A stretch of 64,000 bases of DNA from CAZENU01 sp965222125. Lineage in GTDB: Bacteria; Chloroflexota; Dehalococcoidia; Lucifugimonadales; CAZENU01. Where the stretch lies: the NCBI GenBank assembly GCA_965222125.1, contig CBDCTC010000005.1, positions 744,001-808,000 of the forward strand. The letters run 5' to 3'. The stretch's first letter is position 1. Every line of letters begins with the position of its first letter. The position numbers and the translations under genes were made by a program. Shown here piece after piece: positions 1-9,451 of this stretch. The notes under the pieces are model-generated. The model worked only from the letters and a program-made list of their open reading frames with translations, made no database searches and was not told the origin of the DNA.

Positions 1-19
1 AGGAACCCAAGCGAGACCA

Positions 20-289
20 TTGGCCCTACAGAAAAGCGAGAAAGAGTCCGTAATCCAGGGGCATAGGACGCACGACAGCGACACCGGCTCGACCGAAGTC
101 CAGGTCGCATTGCTGACGTCCCGCATCGAAGGATTGACCGAACATCTGAGAGTCCACAAGCACGACGAGGCGACTCGGCGCGGCCTATTTGGACTCGTAG
201 GCAACCGTAGACGCCTTCTCCGGTACCTGAACAACCAGGATGTGGGCCGGTACCGTTCACTCATCGCCAAGCTTGGCCTCAGGAGATAG
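20..289 (+). CDS. rpsO: 30S ribosomal protein S15
   Basis: S15 binds the central domain of 16S rRNA and helps assemble the small-subunit platform. The 89-residue product has the usual family length and the conserved core HDSDTGSTEVQVALLT, with RRGLF and RRRLLRYL in the C-terminal half. The start is a TTG near the window edge. AGGA at 1-4 lies rather far upstream (15 nt), so the start is slightly uncertain. A hairpin terminator overlaps the stop codon and pnp follows, which is the classic bacterial rpsO-pnp order. Confidence 0.96.
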   Translation: MALQKSEKESVIQGHRTHDSDTGSTEVQVALLTSRIEGLTEHLRVHKHDEATRRGLFGLVGNRRRLLRYLNNQDVGRYRSLIAKLGLRR

Positions 290-313
290 TCCCGAACTTT
301 CGGGGCTATTTTT
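287..313 (+). terminator. Rho-independent terminator after rpsO
   Basis: A 9-bp stem (TAGTCCCGA with TCGGGGCTA, one G-T pair) closes a 4-nt loop and is followed directly by TTTTT at 309-313. The stem begins with the rpsO stop codon. It separates rpsO from pnp, or attenuates readthrough into it. Confidence 0.85.
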
Positions 314-353
314 CTTCCACGCGGTTCCCCGCAGGAGGTAATACCGGTTAGCT

Positions 354-2630
354 ATGTCTTCTTTTGAACGCCGCGTGGGCGATAACACGTTAACCATCGA
401 GACCGGCCGGCTCGCGCAGCAGGCCAACGGCTCCGTCGTGGTCCGATACGGCGACTCCATGGTGCTGGTGACAGCGACCATGAGCACGCCGCGGCAGGGC
501 ATTGACTTCTTTCCTTTGACGATCGACTTTGAAGAGCGCCTGTACGCGCGCGGCCGCATTCCCGGTGGATTTCCGCGGCGGGAGGGCCGCCCAACGACCG
601 ACTCTGTCCTCACGATGCGGCTCACAGACCGCCCCCTGAGACCGCTCTTCCCGAAGGACTTCCGGAACGAAGTACAGATAATCACCACCCCCCTGTCCGC
701 GGACCTGGAAAACCCCCTCGACATGATCTCGATCGTCGGAGCGTCCGCGGCGCTTTCGATTTCCGACATCCCGTTCAACGGCCCCATCGGCGCGACTCGC
801 ATCGGCTACGTCGACGGCGAGTTCGTCGTCAACCCGACCTACCAGCAGTCCGAGGTAAGCGACCTCGACCTGGTCGTGGCCGGCTCGCGCGACGGCGTTC
901 TGATGATGGAGGCCGGCGCCAACGAGGTGTCGGACGATTTGATCCTCGAGGCCATCGAGATGGCCCAACAGGTGAATCTCCAGCTCATCGCGCTCCAGGA
1001 CGAGATCGTCCAAGCCGGGGCAAAGCCGAAGGCCCAGTACGCGCCGCTCGGATACGCCAAAGAGCTCGATCCGTTGGTAGACAGGGCCGTCGCTGGCAAG
1101 CTCACCGATGCAATGTCCCCCGAAGGCGACAAGGCCGAACGCTCCGCCCGGATCGCCGCCCTGAAGAACGAGGTGATCGAGCAGGTCGCGGGAGAATACG
1201 ACGCCAAGGACGTCACTGAGGCGTTCGACACGTTCGTAGAGAAGGAGTTCCGGCGCCGGATCATCGAGCTTGGCGAGCGGCCCGACGGCCGCGGTCTCGA
1301 AGACATCCGCACGCTGACCTGCGAAACCGGAATCTCCCCCAGGGCGCACGGGACCGGGCTGTTCCAGCGTGGAGAGACCCAGGTCCTGGCCTTCACGACG
1401 CTCGGGTCCGTCGGCGACAAGCAGAAGATCGACAACATGACGCCGACAGAGTTCCGGCGATTCATGCTGCACTACAACTTCCCGCCGTTCAGCACCGGCG
1501 AGACGGGCAGAATGTTCACGGGGAGACGGGAGATAGGCCACGGCGCACTGGCAGAGCGCGCCATCACCGCGATGCTTCCCAGCGAGGAAGAGTTCCCGTA
1601 CACGATCCGCGTCGTCGCCGAATGCCTCAGCTCGAACGGCAGCACGTCTATGGCAAGCACGTGCGCGACCACGCTAGCCCTGATGGACGCCGGCGTGCCT
1701 CTCAAGAAGCCGGTGGCCGGAATTTCGGTCGGATTGGTCACCGACGACAGCGGCAGATTCGTAACGATGACCGACATCCAGGGCATGGAGGACCACTTCG
1801 GCGACATGGACTTCAAGGTCGCCGGCACCGCCGACGGCATCACGGCCATCCAGCTCGACATCAAGGTCCAGAGCATCGGCGGCGAGGTCATCAGGCAGAC
1901 GCTGGTGCAGGCGAAAGAGGCCCGGCTCGAGATCCTGGCGAAAATGGCCGATACGATCGCCGCGCCGCGCGAAGAGATGAGCCCGTACGCTCCGCGAATG
2001 ACGACCATCAAGATACCGGTCGACAAGATCGGCGCGGTGATCGGCCCCGGCGGCAAGACGATCCGAGGAATCGTGGAGGAGACCAAGGCGACCGTGGACG
2101 TCCAGGACGACGGAACGATCGTGATAGGCTCGACGGACGGCGAGGCGGCCGATCGCGCGATAGAGATCATCAAGAGCCTCACGAAAGAGGTGAAGATCGG
2201 CGAGATCTACACCGGCAAGGTCGTCCGGATATTGGACTTCGGCGCCTTTGTCGAGCTGATCCCCGGCAAAGACGGGATGGTCCACATCAGCGAGCTTGCG
2301 AACCACCACGTGCCGACGGTCGAAGACGTCGTGAAGCTTGGCGAAGAGATCACCGTCGTCGTGAAGAATATCGACCCGTCCGGCAAGGTGTCGCTGTCCC
2401 GGCGCATGCTGCTGGAAGGAAAAGAAGGCGAGGCCGGTGAGGGTGAGCGGCGCGAAGGCCCGCCCCAGGACAGAGGCCGCTCGGGCGGCGGCTACAGAGG
2501 CGGAAACGGCCGGGGAGGCGACGGAGACCGGCGTCCCGGCGGCGGTCAGCGCTCCGGTGGAGGATGGCGCGGGGAGCGCGGCGGCGGCGGACGGCCCAGC
2601 GGCCCCCGCCAGGGCCCGCCCCGGCGTTAG
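354..2630 (+). CDS. pnp: polynucleotide phosphorylase (polyribonucleotide nucleotidyltransferase)
   Basis: This is the phosphorolytic 3'-5' exoribonuclease of the RNA degradation machinery, active as a trimer. The order of domains is complete: two RNase PH-like domains (about residues 10-140 and 320-460, the second with FNFPPFSTGE-type and GRREIGHGAL motifs), a KH domain with IGPGGKTIRG near residue 560, and an S1 domain starting near 613 (GKVVRILDFGAFVEL). After about residue 690 comes a Gly/Arg-rich tail, a low-complexity RNA-binding extension that makes the protein (758 aa) longer than typical enzymes of about 700. The start is ATG with AGGAGG at about 333-338. dapB follows 33 nt downstream. 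Confidence 0.97.
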   Translation: MSSFERRVGDNTLTIETGRLAQQANGSVVVRYGDSMVLVTATMSTPRQGIDFFPLTIDFEERLYARGRIPGGFPRREGRPTTDSVLTMRLTDRPLRPLFPKDFRNEVQIITTPLSADLENPLDMISIVGASAALSISDIPFNGPIGATRIGYVDGEFVVNPTYQQSEVSDLDLVVAGSRDGVLMMEAGANEVSDDLILEAIEMAQQVNLQLIALQDEIVQAGAKPKAQYAPLGYAKELDPLVDRAVAGKLTDAMSPEGDKAERSARIAALKNEVIEQVAGEYDAKDVTEAFDTFVEKEFRRRIIELGERPDGRGLEDIRTLTCETGISPRAHGTGLFQRGETQVLAFTTLGSVGDKQKIDNMTPTEFRRFMLHYNFPPFSTGETGRMFTGRREIGHGALAERAITAMLPSEEEFPYTIRVVAECLSSNGSTSMASTCATTLALMDAGVPLKKPVAGISVGLVTDDSGRFVTMTDIQGMEDHFGDMDFKVAGTADGITAIQLDIKVQSIGGEVIRQTLVQAKEARLEILAKMADTIAAPREEMSPYAPRMTTIKIPVDKIGAVIGPGGKTIRGIVEETKATVDVQDDGTIVIGSTDGEAADRAIEIIKSLTKEVKIGEIYTGKVVRILDFGAFVELIPGKDGMVHISELANHHVPTVEDVVKLGEEITVVVKNIDPSGKVSLSRRMLLEGKEGEAGEGERREGPPQDRGRSGGGYRGGNGRGGDGDRRPGGGQRSGGGWRGERGGGGRPSGPRQGPPRR

Positions 2631-2663
2631 CCGACACGTCCCGCACAGACCGGGAGCAGGAAG

Positions 2664-3452
2664 ATGGCCTCGATCAACGTAGTCGTGAACGGCGCCAGGG
2701 GCAGAATGGGCCAGGAGGTCCTCGGCGCCCTCTGTCGAGAGCCTGACATGAACCCGCTGGCCGGGGCCGACATCGCCGGCGGCGATCGGTTGCCCCTGCC
2801 GGACGGCTCCGGGACGGTCCCGATGTCCGCCGACCTGAGCGATGTCCTCGATGGGGCCGACGTGGTGGTGGACTTCACCAACGCGGCAGGGGCGCTGGAC
2901 GCGATACGTGCAGCCGCTCCGCGCAAGGTCAACGTCGTGGTGGGCTCCACCGGGATGGCCCCAGAGGGCTACGACGAGGCGAGGGCACTCGCAGACGAGC
3001 ACGGGGTAGGCGTGATCATCGCGCCGAACTTCGCCCTCGGCGCCGTGGTCATGACCCATCTGACGAAGCAGGCAGCGCGCTTCTTCGACTACGCGGACCT
3101 GACCGAGATGCACCACGAGGCCAAGATCGACGCCCCATCGGGAACGGCCGTCGCCATCGCCGAGGCCGCCGCCGAGGGCAAGGGAGCCGACTTCCTTGCC
3201 CCGGCCGCCGAGAAGGAGGTCGTCGCCGGCACCCGGGGCGGGACGTTGTCAGGCGTCACCATCCACAGCGCCAGGATGCCTGGACGCGTGGCCCACCACG
3301 AGCTCGTTTTCGGCGCCCTCGGCCAGACGCTGACGATCCGCCACGACTCCATAACCCGCGAGAGCTTCATGCCCGGCGTCATGATGGCCGTCAGAGCCGT
3401 GGGCAGCCGGCCGGGCCTGACCGTCGGTCTCGACAAGATCCTGGGCCTATAG
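2664..3452 (+). CDS. dapB: 4-hydroxy-tetrahydrodipicolinate reductase
   Basis: This is the NAD(P)H-dependent reductase of the diaminopimelate/lysine pathway, acting on the DapA product. The 262 residues contain the N-terminal nucleotide-binding motif GARGRMG (10-16). They also contain the family signature EMHHEAKIDAPSGTA, with the catalytic His pair at 150-151 and substrate-binding Lys154. Length is normal. The dapA and asd genes lie just downstream but are separated from dapB by a ParA-like insertion (3510-5017), so the biosynthetic cluster is interrupted. Confidence 0.96.
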   Translation: MASINVVVNGARGRMGQEVLGALCREPDMNPLAGADIAGGDRLPLPDGSGTVPMSADLSDVLDGADVVVDFTNAAGALDAIRAAAPRKVNVVVGSTGMAPEGYDEARALADEHGVGVIIAPNFALGAVVMTHLTKQAARFFDYADLTEMHHEAKIDAPSGTAVAIAEAAAEGKGADFLAPAAEKEVVAGTRGGTLSGVTIHSARMPGRVAHHELVFGALGQTLTIRHDSITRESFMPGVMMAVRAVGSRPGLTVGLDKILGL

Positions 3453-3509
3453 ACCCCGCAGGCGCACGGTTCAGGGGTCGTTCCAGCCGGCCCGCAACGA
3501 GCAGCGTGC

Positions 3510-3553
3510 GATACTTGTCCGCGCAGGTCTCAACGGAGATAATGTCAAGTATC
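3510..3553 (+). promoter_or_regulatory. Promoter flanked by 8-bp inverted repeat, upstream of parA-like gene
   Basis: TTGTCC (3515-3520), a 17-nt spacer and GATAAT (3538-3543) fit a sigma70-type promoter. The arms GATACTTG (3510-3517) and CAAGTATC (3546-3553) are exact inverted repeats that bracket it, overlapping the -35 and lying just after the -10. This is the geometry of a repressor operator. The regulator is not known; autoregulation by the ParA module is inference. Confidence 0.5.
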
Positions 3554-3619
3554 ATCTGGCCGAGCGAGACCACGGTGCCGCGCTAGGCGTGGTTGGCCAA
3601 CTAGGAACGGGAGGTACAC

Positions 3620-4507
3620 ATGCCGCGCAAGCGCGGGCCGGTCTGCATATCCGTCATCAATATGAAGGGCGGCGTCGGCAAGACGACCCTGGCGGTGTCA
3701 CTGGCCCGCGTCGCTGCTAGGCGTTGGAGTGCCCGCCAGATGAATCGCCGGGTTCTCGCCATCGACTTGGATCCGCAGGCGAACCTGTCACAAGCGCTGT
3801 TGGGAGAAGTTAGCTATAGAAGGTTCTTGGATAGCCAAGCACCTTCGATTGCGGAGGTCTTCGACGGGTATCAGCCTCCGACAACCGGTTCGACTTCGAC
3901 CACCGCACTGAGGGCCTCGGCCGTAGCGCGCCGGACTGACCTCAGCAACCTGCACATCCTGCCCTCCCGGTTTGCCTTCTCCAACCACCTGACTTCAGCC
4001 ATTGGGCCTGACCCACGATGTCTGGCGCGGCTAGTCGCGGACCAACTCCAAGACGAAGACCTCATCATCATCGACTGTGCGCCCACGGAGTCGATACTCA
4101 CTCAGACCGCCTACCACGCTTCGAGGTACATATTGGTGCCTGTCAGACCTGAGTTCTTCGCGACCATCGGCTTCCCTCTGTTGAATGATTCCCTTGGAGG
4201 TTTCAGAAGAAGGAACGGAGGGCATCGGATTGACGTGATAGGCATCATCGTGAATGATGCTACCTACCGCGGTAACAAACGATGGAGGCCCGGAGAGACG
4301 GAGAGCGATGGGCGAGATACGGGAACAGGCGAGGCGGAACGGCTGGCGCATCTTCGATAATCAAATCACTTACTCGCGCGGTTTCCCAAATTGATGCGGG
4401 GCGACACCAGCCATTCCGGGCATGCTCGGACTGTGATGGACAGATTCGCGGACGAATTCTTCAGCACCAGGGGATTGAGAGGGCTTGGGCTTGGAGACGG
4501 GACGTGA
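3620..4507 (+). pseudogene. ParA/Soj-like P-loop ATPase, two frameshifts
   Basis: The N-terminal part is a clear ParA/MinD-type ATPase: KGGVGKTT Walker A near residue 15, DLDPQANLS switch region and IIDCAPTES Walker B-like motif. The frame then breaks near 4283. The family C-terminal half continues one frame on (MGEIREQARRNGWRIF, then SRGFP) and returns to the first frame near 4393 (MRGDTSHSGHARTVMDRFAD), ending at 4507. The second break fits loss of one A from an A run (CAAATTG where CAAAATTG would read through). The shifts compensate, so the ancestral product would be about 295 aa. Either the gene is decayed or the sequence has two indel errors. Its partner gene starts 12 nt later. The GGGAGG ribosome site and ATG at 3620 look functional. 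Confidence 0.75.
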
Positions 4508-4519
4508 TGGAGGTGGCCT

Positions 4520-5017
4520 ATGACGCAAAGTGATCTGAGAGACGCGCTGCGTTCTATGGTTCGGGAACACGGCTTCGAGCAGGTCGAACGCCATCTTGGG
4601 GAACTTGCCCGCTCGGAACACGATACGGGCATCTCTGAGCGCAAGGTCAAGCCATCCCCTAGGATCGCCGCGAAGCAATCTCCCAAGCGAAGACCAAAGC
4701 CCACGGCGTCACACTACGTGGCGAGGATGGAAGTCTCGCCCGACAAAGGGCCGTCCGTGTCCGAGCTCGCCAAACGATTCGATGCCAAGTCGTTCCTCCC
4801 GACGTTTGGCGACGTCATCAACTTCTGTCTGAGCTATGGCGTCGATCTGCCGGCCTCGAGGTCCCGCTCAAACGCCCTACCCAGGGTCTTCAAGCTATTG
4901 GCGTCGCTGGAAGTCAACGAGATTCGAAGAATCATTGACGAGGGTCTGTTTTCCGGCCCGTCACGTCTGGGGCCGATAGCCGACGCAATCCGGCGCAACG
5001 GCAGGAGCGTAGCGTGA
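4520..5017 (+). CDS. hypothetical protein, partner of ParA-like ATPase
   Basis: A 165-residue basic protein I do not recognise. A short N-terminal helical segment precedes a Lys/Pro/Arg-rich linker (about residues 45-75). A C-terminal globular region follows, with FDAKSFLPTFGDVINFCLSYGVDLP and a helical tail. It starts 12 nt after the ParA-like gene. Its stop overlaps the GTG start of asd (GTGA at 5014-5017), implying translational coupling. Position and a basic linker suggest a DNA-binding or adaptor partner of the ParA-like ATPase; this is inference from context only. Confidence 0.6.
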   Translation: MTQSDLRDALRSMVREHGFEQVERHLGELARSEHDTGISERKVKPSPRIAAKQSPKRRPKPTASHYVARMEVSPDKGPSVSELAKRFDAKSFLPTFGDVINFCLSYGVDLPASRSRSNALPRVFKLLASLEVNEIRRIIDEGLFSGPSRLGPIADAIRRNGRSVA

Positions 5018-6066
5018 CCTCACCCAGATTGGCCATAGTCGGGGCGACCGGCGTCGTAGGCCGTGAGCTGCTCAGCATACTGAGCCAGCGCAGCTTCGAC
5101 GCAGGCGCCGTCCGCGTCTGCGCCTCGGAGCGCTCCTGGGGAAGGAAGCTGCCATTCGACGGCCGCGTCCTGACCGTCGAAGAAGCGACGCCGGAGCTGC
5201 TGTCCGAGTCGGACATCGTGTTCATCGCCGCGGGCGGCGATACGAGCCGCGCTCTGGCGCCCATCGCGGTCGACGCCGGCGCCGTCGTCGTCGACAAGAG
5301 CTCGGCGTTCCGCATGGACCCGGACGTACCGCTCGTCATCCCGGAGATCAACGGGGATGACCTTGACCGGCACCGCGGCATCGTCGCCAGCCCGAACTGC
5401 TCGACGACCCCGCTCGCGATGGTGCTGAATGCGCTCATGCCGCTCGGCGCCGTCGAGCGCGTCGTGGTGTCCACGTACCAGTCGGTCTCCGGTGCCGGCG
5501 CGGAGGCGGTGCGCGAGCTGCGGCTGCAGTCGGCCGAGATGCTGGACGGCCGGGCGGCGGAACCCCACGCGCTCCCCCATCAGATAGCCTTCAACGTCCT
5601 CCCGCACGTCGAGACCTTCCAGCCGGACGGCTACACCACGGAAGAGGCGAAGATGGTCAACGAGACCAGGAAGATACTGCACGAGCCGGAGCTTCTGGTG
5701 TCGGCCACGTGCGTCAGGGTGCCCGTACCCGTCGGACACAGCGAGGCGGTCCACGTCGAGTTCGAGAACGTCGTGACGGCGGAGCAGGCGCGGCGGGCGC
5801 TAGCTGAGGCGCCGGGTATCCGGGTGCTGGACGATCCCGACGCAGGCGTGTACCCGATGCCCGTCGACGCCGAGGGCGGGGACGACGTGCTCGTCGGCCG
5901 CATTAGACAAGACGTCTCCCACCCGAGAGGGCTGGCGCTTTGGCTATCGAGCGACAACCTGCGCAAAGGCGCAGCGCTGAACTCGGTCCAGATCGCCGAA
6001 GAGCTGGTCCGCAGGGACCTGCTGGCATTCGACAGGCGCCCGGAGCGGGCGGTAGCCAGCCTGTAG
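5014..6066 (+). CDS. asd: aspartate-semialdehyde dehydrogenase
   Basis: It reduces aspartyl phosphate to aspartate semialdehyde with NADPH, the branch point to lysine, threonine and methionine. The 350 residues show GATGVVGRELL at the N-terminus for NADP binding and the catalytic motif SPNCSTTP with Cys129. The GTG start overlaps the preceding stop by 4 nt (GTGA), so expression is coupled to the ParA-partner gene. dapA follows after a short gap. Confidence 0.95.
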   Translation: MTSPRLAIVGATGVVGRELLSILSQRSFDAGAVRVCASERSWGRKLPFDGRVLTVEEATPELLSESDIVFIAAGGDTSRALAPIAVDAGAVVVDKSSAFRMDPDVPLVIPEINGDDLDRHRGIVASPNCSTTPLAMVLNALMPLGAVERVVVSTYQSVSGAGAEAVRELRLQSAEMLDGRAAEPHALPHQIAFNVLPHVETFQPDGYTTEEAKMVNETRKILHEPELLVSATCVRVPVPVGHSEAVHVEFENVVTAEQARRALAEAPGIRVLDDPDAGVYPMPVDAEGGDDVLVGRIRQDVSHPRGLALWLSSDNLRKGAALNSVQIAEELVRRDLLAFDRRPERAVASL

Positions 6067-6100
6067 CGCGCATCCGAAGCACTGCAAGGAGGCAATGACC

Positions 6101-6991
6101 ATGGCAGAGATCGGCAGACTCCTCACGGCGATGATTACGCCCTTCGACGAAGAGGGCGAGATCGACTACGGCCAGGCGCGGAAGCTCGCACAGGGGCTCA
6201 TCGACTCGGGCAGCGACGGTCTTGTGATCGGCGGCACGACCGGCGAGTCGCCGTCGATGTCCGACGAGGAGAAGATCAGGCTCTTCGCCGAAGTGAAGGA
6301 GGCGGTCGGCAACCGCGCCTCCGTAATCGCCGGCACGACCGACAACAACCACCGCAAGTCTATCAGCCTGTCCCAGGAAGCGAAGATGGTGGGAGTCGAC
6401 GCGCTGCTGCTGACGGTGCCGGCCTACAACAAGCCGCAGCAGGAGGGCCTCTTCCAGCACTTCAAGGCAATCGCCGAATCGGTGGACCTGCCCGGGATAC
6501 TATACAACGTACCCGGCAGGACCTCGCTGAACATGGAGGCCGAGACCACCCTGCGTCTCGCCGAGATAGACAACATCGTCGGCGTCAAAGAGGCTTCCAG
6601 CGACCCCGTTCAGATCACGCAGATAGTCGACGCGGCGCCGGCCGGGTTCAACGTCTGGTCGGGCAACGACGACGAGACCTTCTCGATCATGTGCGTCGGG
6701 GGCTACGGAGTGGTGAGCGTCGCCTCCAACATCATCGGCAACCAGATCAAGGCGATGATGGGCATGGTGCTTGAGGGCGACCTCGAGAGCGCGGCAAGGG
6801 AGCATCGGCGCATGCTGCCGATCTTCAAGGCACTGTTCTGGGTCACCAACCCGGTGCCGATCAAGCACGCCGTCAACAGGGCGGGCTTCGACGCGGGTAG
6901 GCCAAGGCTGCCCATGGTCGAGGCCGACGACGCGTTCAGGGCCAGGTTCGACCCCATCATGGACCGCTACCCGATCGACCTGCCGGTCTAG
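6101..6991 (+). CDS. dapA: 4-hydroxy-tetrahydrodipicolinate synthase
   Basis: This is the Schiff-base aldolase that condenses pyruvate with aspartate semialdehyde. Motifs are GGTTGESPSMS, LYNVPGRT with catalytic Tyr, and GVKEASSD with the pyruvate-binding Lys (residue 163 from this start). Two in-frame ATGs occur at 6095 and 6101. AGGAGG at 6087-6092 is 8 nt from the second but only 2 nt from the first, so 6101 is preferred (296 aa). It completes the asd-dapA pair. Confidence 0.95.
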   Translation: MAEIGRLLTAMITPFDEEGEIDYGQARKLAQGLIDSGSDGLVIGGTTGESPSMSDEEKIRLFAEVKEAVGNRASVIAGTTDNNHRKSISLSQEAKMVGVDALLLTVPAYNKPQQEGLFQHFKAIAESVDLPGILYNVPGRTSLNMEAETTLRLAEIDNIVGVKEASSDPVQITQIVDAAPAGFNVWSGNDDETFSIMCVGGYGVVSVASNIIGNQIKAMMGMVLEGDLESAAREHRRMLPIFKALFWVTNPVPIKHAVNRAGFDAGRPRLPMVEADDAFRARFDPIMDRYPIDLPV

Positions 6992-7125
6992 GGTTCACGG
7001 GTCACGCCGGTTATCGGAGAACAGGGCCGCCGCGCTGACCGGAGCTCGACAGTGGTCACGCGTACGCTCGGTATTCCAGTCGAGGCTGCCGCTGCCCGCG
7101 CCGTGACCTGAAAACCTGTGAAATT

Positions 7126-7154
7126 TTGCACAACTTGCACGAAACAAGTATGAT
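7126..7154 (+). promoter_or_regulatory. sigma70-type promoter for the beta-propeller gene
   Basis: TTGCAC at 7126-7131, a 17-nt spacer and TATGAT at 7149-7154, with the gene start at 7219. The surrounding 6992-7218 gap holds nothing else I can identify. Confidence 0.6.
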
Positions 7155-7218
7155 GGAGAGAACGGTGCCCCGCTTTTCCGTCTTCTCTCAGTAATTCCTG
7201 CTGGACTAAGAGCGACTG

Positions 7219-9450
7219 ATGACACGAAAACTCGCACTTGCCGCTGCCGCCCTCATCGCTTCGATAGTCGCCGGAGCGGGCCAGGCGCAGGCTCAGGCCC
7301 CGGACGCCGTGGGATGGGAGTCGCTGGGGCCACGGAGCGGCTTCGTCTGGGACATGGCCGTCTCGCCCGCGTTCTCGGAGGACGGCACCGTCTTCGCGGG
7401 CATCTCCGGCGGCGTCCTCAAGTCGACAGACCGCGGAGGCTCGTGGGACCGGGCGAACAAGGGCCTCACCAGCCGATTCGTCCCGGCGCTGGTGATATCG
7501 CCGGCCTTCGCCTCCGACGAAACGCTCTTCGCGGGCACGACCGGCGACGGCGTCTTCAGGTCGACAAACGGCGGTGGATCGTGGTCGCAGGCCGAGAACC
7601 TCGTCCTCGAGACCTCCGCCGTCGAGGCCCTGGCGATCTCTCCCGATTTCGCGAGCAGCCGTATCGTGTACGCGGGGACCTTCGGCGAAGGCATCTTCCG
7701 CTCGGCGGACGGGGGCGAGACGTGGACGCAGCTCAACGCCGGACTTGTGGACGAGCGGATCGTAGCCCTCGGCATGTCCCCCGACTTCGCTCGGGACTCA
7801 ACCGTATTGGCCGGTTCATGGGGCGGGCAGTTCTTCCGGTCCGACGACGGCGGCGACAACTGGCGCGAGATCGATCTGGGCAATCCGCTGACCAATGTAC
7901 TCGAGATCGCATTCTCGCCCGCATACGCGGATGACAGGACAATCTACCTCGGCACCGTCGGCGGAGGCATCCTGAAGACGACCGACGACGGCGCCTCGTG
8001 GAGGCGCATCGACCCTGACCCGACACGGTCGAACGCCCGGGCCCTGGCCCTGTCGACTTCTTTCGCGACCGATCAAACCCTGTTCGCCGGGATATCGGGC
8101 AGCGTCTACAGGACCGTGGACGGCGGGAACACCTGGCAGCGGGTTGACGAGGGACGGAAGTCAATCCACGATCCTGTCCGAGCGTTGGCGATCTCGCCCG
8201 TGTTCGGGGACGACTCCACCATCTTCGCGGGCATCGGCGTGGGCGGCGTCTTCAGGTCCGAGGACGGCGGTTTCTCCTGGCTTCAGATCACTCAGGGCAC
8301 GAGCACCTTCGTCCGCGAGTTGGAAATCTCGCCGAACTTCGCCGCAGATCGGACCCTGTTCGCCAGCACCACCGGCGGCGGGGTCCTGCGCTCCCGGGAC
8401 GGCGGCACGTCGTGGACGCAGGTCAACCGCGGTCTGCCCCACGTCACGGTGTACAGCATCGCGCTGTCGCCCGACTTCCCGGACAATCCAATCATATTCG
8501 CCGCAACGTCCGAGGGCGTCTTCCGCTCGGACGACGGAGCCGAGTCGTGGCAAAAGAAGTCCGTCGGCATCACGGCGGACATCATCAACGTAATCAAGCT
8601 GTCCCCAGCGTTCTCGTCCGACTCGACGGTCTTCGCGGGCACCACCGGCAACGGGCTCTTCAAGTCCACGAACGGCGGTGAAGCGTGGCAGAAGGTCCAA
8701 AGCGGCGGACTGATCAGCCAGTTCGTCTGGTCGATCGCGATATCGCCCGGATTCGCCAACGACCGGACAATCTTCGTTGGCACGATCTCCGACGGATCGT
8801 TCCGTTCGACCGATGGGGGCGACTCGTGGGAGGCCTCCAGCGACCCCGTCAGAGTCATTCCGCGCGCACCCGGCTCCGATAACCAGACCGCACTCATGAG
8901 CATGTCGCCCGACTTCGTCACGGACGGGACGATCTTCGCGGGCACGACCCAGGACGGCGTGCTCAGGTCGACGGACGGCGGAGACACCTGGGTCCAGCGA
9001 ATACGAGGCCTAGGCGATCCCGTGGTCGTCGCCATTGCAGTATCGCCCGGCTTCGCGCGCGACTCGATGCTGTTCGTCGGTACCGAAGGCGGCGGAATCT
9101 ACCGGTCGCCCGACGCGGGCGACACCTGGGAGCAGGTCAACCTCGGGCTGACCGTCACGGAGGTGCTGGACATTGAGTTGTCCCCCGCCTTCGAGACGGA
9201 CCAGACGCTCTACGCGGGCACCTGGGGCGGAGGGGTGTTCAGGGCGCTAAACCAGGAGCTCGGAACGGTGGAGCGCACGCCGACCCCCGCGCCGCTATCG
9301 CGTACGACGCGGGCAGTCCTGGGCTGGAGCATAGTCGCCACGATGGTCGCGTTCATCACGTCGGCCGTTCTAATGCGCCGTTGGTGGAAGAACCGCCCCA
9401 CCGCGCGCGGCCGCCGCCGCTTGGGCACCTGGCCCCCGCCGCCCTGGTAG
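7219..9450 (+). CDS. secreted, membrane-anchored beta-propeller protein (YCF48/sortilin/BNR-like repeats)
   Basis: The 743-residue protein has an N-terminal signal peptide (MTRKLALAAAALIASIVAGA) ending near AQAQA. It is then built from 14 degenerate repeats of roughly 45-50 residues. Each repeat has the form SPxFxxDxTxFAGTxGxGxFRSTDGGxSW, with an Asp-box-like S-x-D-x-G-x-x-W core. A Pro/Thr linker and one transmembrane helix (about 692-712) followed by an Arg-rich tail anchor it, so the propellers face outside. Such repeats occur in sialidases, sortilin and YCF48-type assembly factors. No catalytic residues identify an enzyme, and surface binding is a guess. It has its own promoter and converges on purA with only 1 nt between the stops. 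Confidence 0.85.
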   Translation: MTRKLALAAAALIASIVAGAGQAQAQAPDAVGWESLGPRSGFVWDMAVSPAFSEDGTVFAGISGGVLKSTDRGGSWDRANKGLTSRFVPALVISPAFASDETLFAGTTGDGVFRSTNGGGSWSQAENLVLETSAVEALAISPDFASSRIVYAGTFGEGIFRSADGGETWTQLNAGLVDERIVALGMSPDFARDSTVLAGSWGGQFFRSDDGGDNWREIDLGNPLTNVLEIAFSPAYADDRTIYLGTVGGGILKTTDDGASWRRIDPDPTRSNARALALSTSFATDQTLFAGISGSVYRTVDGGNTWQRVDEGRKSIHDPVRALAISPVFGDDSTIFAGIGVGGVFRSEDGGFSWLQITQGTSTFVRELEISPNFAADRTLFASTTGGGVLRSRDGGTSWTQVNRGLPHVTVYSIALSPDFPDNPIIFAATSEGVFRSDDGAESWQKKSVGITADIINVIKLSPAFSSDSTVFAGTTGNGLFKSTNGGEAWQKVQSGGLISQFVWSIAISPGFANDRTIFVGTISDGSFRSTDGGDSWEASSDPVRVIPRAPGSDNQTALMSMSPDFVTDGTIFAGTTQDGVLRSTDGGDTWVQRIRGLGDPVVVAIAVSPGFARDSMLFVGTEGGGIYRSPDAGDTWEQVNLGLTVTEVLDIELSPAFETDQTLYAGTWGGGVFRALNQELGTVERTPTPAPLSRTTRAVLGWSIVATMVAFITSAVLMRRWWKNRPTARGRRRLGTWPPPPW

Positions 9451-9451
9451 G

